NCBI GenBank assembly: GCA_045580835.1
Contig: JAZNOM010000109.1
Span: forward strand, 1-10,316
Source: UMGS902 sp045580835
GTDB taxonomy: Bacteria > Bacillota > Clostridia > Oscillospirales > CAG-272
Length of the DNA: 10,316 nt
Direction: 5' to 3'
The notes below the pieces were generated by a model that searched no databases, was not told the origin of the DNA, and saw only the letters and a program-made list of their open reading frames with translations. Every line of letters starts with the position of its first letter. Positions within the stretch are counted from its first letter, which is position 1. The position numbers and the translations under genes are program-made. This document shows, in pieces, positions 6,410-10,316 of the stretch.

Positions 6410-6429
6410 ATATTTATAGCGAAAATCAA
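6402..6429 (-). promoter_or_regulatory. Probable promoter of the AraC-family gene
   Basis: On the minus strand, TTGATT (6424-6429) and TATACT (6402-6407) are separated by 16 bases, a near-consensus sigma-A promoter. Its -10 box shares bases with the -10 box of the opposite promoter, through the palindrome TAGTATACTA (6401-6410). Confidence 0.55.
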
Positions 6430-6452
6430 CAACTTTTTACGGAGGAAGTATT

Positions 6453-8174
6453 ATGATACCGCGTCCCGAATATCCGCGCCCGCAATTTGAACGCAAAGAA
6501 TGGATCAACTTAAACGGCGAATGGGAGTTTGCCATAGACCGCGCAAAGAGCGGAGAAGAAAGAAAAATGTATCTGGACGGAGATTTTCCGCTTAAAATAC
6601 AGGTCCCGTTTTGCCCTGAGAGTGTGCTTTCCGGCATTGGTGATACCGATTTTATGGAATGTGTCTGGTACCGCTGCACCGTAAAACTTCCAAAGGGATG
6701 GGCACAAAACGGCAGACGAACTATTCTTAACATAGGCGCATCCGATTATGAAACTAAAGTATGGGTCAACGGCAAATACTTAGGCAGACATATAGGTGGA
6801 TATGTAACATTTTCATTTGATATTACAGAGGCACTGCAGACAGACGAGGCAAAAATCGTTATTTCGGCAACCGACATCTGCCGCAGCGGCAACCAGCCTG
6901 TAGGAAAGCAGAGCAAGAGATATAATTCTTATGCCTGCAGTTACACACGTACTACGGGAATCTGGCAGACCGTATGGCTTGAGAATGTGCCGAACCACTA
7001 TATAAATCGCGTGAAGTATCGCCCTTCGGTGGAGAATCAGAGCATTAGTATTGAGGCAATATGTGCAAATGCCTCGGGAAAGACACTTACTGCTACTGCA
7101 TATTTTAACGGCAAAGAGGTTGGCAGTGACAGCGTAAAGGTGTCATGCAATACGGCTCTTTTGAGAATCAATCTTTCCGAACTGCATCTGTGGGATGTCG
7201 GCGACGGTAAACTCTATGACCTTGTATTTGACCTTGAGGGTGACACTGTATACTCCTATTTCGGCATGCGTTCGCTTGAAAACAAAGAAGGGAAAGCGTT
7301 TATTAACGGAAGGCCCGTGTTCCAGCGACTTATACTCGATCAGGGCTTTTATCCCGACGGCATATGCACTGCACCGAATGAGGAGGCGCTGATTGCCGAC
7401 ATTACAAGGTCTGTAGATATGGGCTTTAACGGTGCACGTTTGCATCAAAAGGTGTTTGAACCGCGGTTCCTTTATCACTGCGACCGACTCGGATATATAG
7501 TCTGGGGCGAGCATGCGAGCTGGGGACTTGATGTTGAAAGTCCGACTTGTTGGCAAGGTTTCTTGCCCGAATGGCAGGAGATTTTGGAGCGTGACTGCAA
7601 TCATCCTGCTATTATCGGCTGGTGTCCGCTTAATGAAACGCATGCTGCTATCAAGCCTGAGTTTCACATTTTTCTCAAGGCACTCAAAGACTTTACCAAG
7701 TCTTTTGACCACGACCGTATGTTTATTGATTCATCGGGATATTGGCATTTTGACGACTCCACCGACATTTGGGATACTCATGACTATGATCAGGACCCCG
7801 CAACCTTCCGTGAACGTTATCTGCCGCTTGAAGAAGGTGTTGCAGTGATTCCCAAAAACAGTCGTAAGCAGGAAGGACACTACACATTTATGAGCGAATT
7901 CGGCGGTATCTGGTGGGATCCCGAGAATGAAAACCGCGGCTGGGGATATGGCGGAAAGAGCCTGCGCCCACAGAGTAAAGAGGAGTTTATCGAGCGTTAT
8001 CGCGGTCTTGTTACCGCAATGCTTGAAAACAAGGGAATAAGTGCTTTTTGTTACACACAGCTTACCGATGTTGAGCAGGAGGTCAACGGACTTTATACTT
8101 ACGACCGCAGACCGAAGTTTGATATAGAGGTGCTTCGTTCCATCAATACGCAGAAAGCGGCAATTGAAGAATAA
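6453..8174 (+). CDS. Glycoside hydrolase family 2 enzyme, cytoplasmic
   Basis: A complete 573-residue GH2 enzyme that hydrolyses beta-linked or related glycosides by the retaining mechanism. Domains in order are a jelly-roll sugar-binding domain (about 10-180: KEWINLNGEWEF, VWVNGKYLGRHIGGY, TTGIWQTVWLENV), an Ig-like sandwich (about 185-275, ending YFGMRSLE), and a TIM barrel (about 278-565). The predicted acid/base is Glu395 in GWCPLNETHA, and the predicted nucleophile is Glu482 in FMSEFGGIWW. Both match the GH2 pattern, so the enzyme looks active. There is no signal peptide, so it should act on imported oligosaccharides. At under 600 residues it is a short GH2, closer to beta-glucuronidase than to LacZ in size. 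Beta-galactosidase, glucuronidase or another specificity cannot be separated here. It is transcribed divergently from the AraC gene and is followed after 19 nt by a second GH2-related gene. Confidence 0.93.
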   Translation: MIPRPEYPRPQFERKEWINLNGEWEFAIDRAKSGEERKMYLDGDFPLKIQVPFCPESVLSGIGDTDFMECVWYRCTVKLPKGWAQNGRRTILNIGASDYETKVWVNGKYLGRHIGGYVTFSFDITEALQTDEAKIVISATDICRSGNQPVGKQSKRYNSYACSYTRTTGIWQTVWLENVPNHYINRVKYRPSVENQSISIEAICANASGKTLTATAYFNGKEVGSDSVKVSCNTALLRINLSELHLWDVGDGKLYDLVFDLEGDTVYSYFGMRSLENKEGKAFINGRPVFQRLILDQGFYPDGICTAPNEEALIADITRSVDMGFNGARLHQKVFEPRFLYHCDRLGYIVWGEHASWGLDVESPTCWQGFLPEWQEILERDCNHPAIIGWCPLNETHAAIKPEFHIFLKALKDFTKSFDHDRMFIDSSGYWHFDDSTDIWDTHDYDQDPATFRERYLPLEEGVAVIPKNSRKQEGHYTFMSEFGGIWWDPENENRGWGYGGKSLRPQSKEEFIERYRGLVTAMLENKGISAFCYTQLTDVEQEVNGLYTYDRRPKFDIEVLRSINTQKAAIEE

Positions 8175-8193
8175 AAAATGAGGAGGAAGATAT

Positions 8194-10316
8194 ATGCGTA
8201 AACTGTTATTATGTCTTTTTTGCATTTGCTTACTTGTGGGTGCTATTACCGTAAATGCTACAGAAAGCGGCCCTGTTGCACTGTATACATTCGATAACGG
8301 CGACCTTAGCGACTTCAGCGGCAACGGCTACACAGGCATTGCCGCAGGCGCAAAAAATCTTACATTTGCTACATCCGTGGGACGTGGCGGAGTGCTTGAA
8401 CTCAACAACCACGGCTTAAAGCGTAATGCAGGTGCAAGCGGATTTCAGATCCCGACAGACGGGCTTAAGAATGCCGAAAACTTCACTCTTGTTATGGATA
8501 TGTATGTTCAGGCAGAGGGAACAAATCAGAACTGGTTTGATATAAGTGCGGGCTCAAATACAGCCCAAAGTCCGCATCACTATCTTGTAGGTTTGCTTTC
8601 ATACGGTACATGCGGAATAAATTCGGAGCTTAAAACAACCCTTGTAAACGGAACTTCAAGCGTGCGTATATATAAAAAATATACGTTTGACAAGGCGTAT
8701 CAGTGGGCGCAGATTGCATATGTAAACGAGGGCGGCGTCGCAACAATATACCTCGACGGAGAGGTGGTTGCAAGCGGCAATCAGAAGCGTACTGTTGCCG
8801 ATATGCTCTCTGTAGACGGTGCAACTATCACTGTTGGTATGTCGTCATTCTGGAATGACCCCGGTCTTGATGCAAGAATTGACAATGTTGCTGTATATGA
8901 CCGTGCACTTGATTCAAGCGAGCTTTCCGAGCTTGTAACAGAGGAGAGTCCTGCACTTGAAGCGTTTTTCCCCGAACTTGGAGAAAACGGACTTGTAAAT
9001 GAGTACAGCCTGTTAAATAGCACAAGCCTTACCAGGGGTGACTATCTTGTCACCTATACCTCCGACAATATTGCTTATGCCGATAACGAGGCCCTTCTGG
9101 TAGAATATACAGGTACAGAGGACTACATTTTTGCATCGTGGGACGGCAGAATTGCAGCACCCGAGGATGGAAACTATACATTTTATCTCTACTCCGACAA
9201 CGGTGTGCGTTTGTACATCGACGATGAATGTGTTATAGACTGGTGGGTAACTCAGTGGGATAAAGAGCAACAGTCTGCTTCTGTTTATCTTGAAAAGGGT
9301 GTTCCGCATACATTCAAGCTTGAGTGGCTTGAGTATACGGGTGGCAGCCATGTACTACTCCGTTGGAAAAACGATAAGAATATAGGAAAAACGATTGTTC
9401 CTCCGTCTGCATTCTATCTTCCTGTAGGTTTTGACAAACCGATTGCTAAGAGTATTGATGCGGCAAATGCAGAGCTCAATCGCAACAGTGCGGATTTCGG
9501 CGGCACTATCAAACTTTACGGATATAATCTTAAAAATGCAGAGAAGTTTATGCTTATCGGTGCATCGGGCGTTGATATGCAAAATGCTCCCGAGCTTTCA
9601 TGTACGGAAATCACGGATACATATGCGGTGCTTTCTGTACCCGAAGGTCTTATGGCAGGAAAATACCGTGTAAAGGTTTTGGGCGGCGGAAAGGTTTCGG
9701 TGTCCGAGGATTCGCTTGAAATAATAGCGGCAGATTGTGAAACCAGCCGCCCCGAGCATCCCGACCCTGCGTGGAAGAGAGAAGATTGGATAAACCTAAA
9801 CGGTTATTGGGACTTTACTTTTGACAAAAATGAAGTCGGCATTGCCGAAAAGTGGTATAACGGCGAAAAGGATTTTGACAAAAAAATCAACGTGCCCTAC
9901 CCGTGGGAATCCGAGCTTTCGGGCATTGCCGATACCGAATATAAGGGACAGGCATGGTACAGCCGCACATTTGCCGTACCCGAAGAGTGGTTAGCTGACG
10001 GCAAAGCGGTCTATGTCTGCTTTGGTGCGGTAGATGCCAAGTTCCGTGTGTTTGTCAACGGCACCGAGGTCGGCTCACATGACGGCGGCTACACACCGTT
10101 TGAGGTGGATGTCACAAGCTTCGTTACCGCAGGCGATAACAACCTCACTCTCTGGGTTGAGGACAAGGCGGACTTCAAGGATGATACATATATCGCACTT
10201 GTCGGCAAGCAGGGACGTACTGCACCCGTAGGTTACACGCACACCTCGGGCATCTGGCAGACCGTGTATATGGAATGCCGCAGTAAAACTCACCTCGACT
10301 ATGCACACGCAAACGT
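8194..10316 (+). CDS. Secreted multidomain GH2-family protein: LamG-like, PA14-like, IPT-like, GH2 sugar-binding (3' truncated)
   Basis: Open to the right edge, with 707 complete codons visible. The ATG follows AGGAGGAAGA (8181-8190). Residues 1-22 are a signal peptide (MRKLLLCLFCICLLVGAITV, cleavage likely after VNA). Next come a LamG/concanavalin-like domain (about 27-250: ALYTFDNGDLSDFSGNGYTG, ATIYLDGEVVASG, ARIDNVAVYDRALDSSEL) and a PA14-like domain (about 264-400: WDGRIAAPEDGNYTFYLYSD, VRLYIDDECVIDWW). An IPT/TIG-like sandwich (about 413-511: GGTIKLYGYNLKNAEKFMLI) leads to a GH2 sugar-binding domain from about 518 (DWINLNGYWDF, FVNGTEVGSHDGGYTPF, HTSGIWQTVY). The GH2 part resembles that of the preceding gene. 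The catalytic barrel should lie beyond 10316, so activity cannot be judged. The protein is exported and probably binds and cleaves a polymer outside the cell. Confidence 0.92.
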   Translation, partial: MRKLLLCLFCICLLVGAITVNATESGPVALYTFDNGDLSDFSGNGYTGIAAGAKNLTFATSVGRGGVLELNNHGLKRNAGASGFQIPTDGLKNAENFTLVMDMYVQAEGTNQNWFDISAGSNTAQSPHHYLVGLLSYGTCGINSELKTTLVNGTSSVRIYKKYTFDKAYQWAQIAYVNEGGVATIYLDGEVVASGNQKRTVADMLSVDGATITVGMSSFWNDPGLDARIDNVAVYDRALDSSELSELVTEESPALEAFFPELGENGLVNEYSLLNSTSLTRGDYLVTYTSDNIAYADNEALLVEYTGTEDYIFASWDGRIAAPEDGNYTFYLYSDNGVRLYIDDECVIDWWVTQWDKEQQSASVYLEKGVPHTFKLEWLEYTGGSHVLLRWKNDKNIGKTIVPPSAFYLPVGFDKPIAKSIDAANAELNRNSADFGGTIKLYGYNLKNAEKFMLIGASGVDMQNAPELSCTEITDTYAVLSVPEGLMAGKYRVKVLGGGKVSVSEDSLEIIAADCETSRPEHPDPAWKREDWINLNGYWDFTFDKNEVGIAEKWYNGEKDFDKKINVPYPWESELSGIADTEYKGQAWYSRTFAVPEEWLADGKAVYVCFGAVDAKFRVFVNGTEVGSHDGGYTPFEVDVTSFVTAGDNNLTLWVEDKADFKDDTYIALVGKQGRTAPVGYTHTSGIWQTVYMECRSKTHLDYAHAN

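Overview
The window looks like a chromosomal segment of a Gram-positive Clostridia-type anaerobe (Bacillota), probably from a gut or similar plant-polymer-degrading community. The evidence is the S-layer-homology (SLH) surface protein, strong AGGAGG-type ribosome binding sites, tightly packed operons, and an AraC regulator divergent from glycoside hydrolases. This is inference; no rRNA or marker gene is present.

Left half (1-5038, all + strand): one compact operon. It opens with the 3' part of a large cell-surface protein: the end of one SLH repeat, two more SLH repeats, then five Ig-like repeats. Between Ig repeats 2 and 3 sits a module that reads like domain 2 of elongation factor Tu. Five small proteins without signal peptides follow (151, 199, 172, 138 and 172 aa), separated by 2-11 nt or overlapping by 4 nt. 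None has a function I recognise. The second resembles a Clostridia family I recall as DUF6935. The third and fifth look distantly paralogous to each other. The fifth carries an apparent 1-nt frameshift: its C-terminus continues in another frame to 5038. A strong hairpin terminator follows at 5081-5132.

Middle (5039-5525): a gene-free stretch with three hairpins and three G-rich repeats. The last hairpin is the terminator of the minus-strand gene to its right.

Right half (5526-10316): a carbohydrate-use locus. A cupin-type AraC regulator (minus strand, GTG start) faces two glycoside hydrolase family 2 (GH2) genes. The first is a complete cytoplasmic GH2 enzyme with both catalytic glutamates visible. 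The second begins 19 nt later and runs off the right edge; it encodes a secreted multidomain protein (signal peptide, LamG-like, PA14-like, IPT/TIG-like, then a GH2 sugar-binding domain). A likely model is that the secreted enzyme trims an extracellular glycan, the cytoplasmic paralogue finishes imported pieces, and the AraC protein senses the sugar. The substrate cannot be read from the sequence.

The strongest candidates for something new are the EF-Tu-domain-2-like module inside an SLH/Ig surface protein and the conserved-looking five-gene cassette attached to it.
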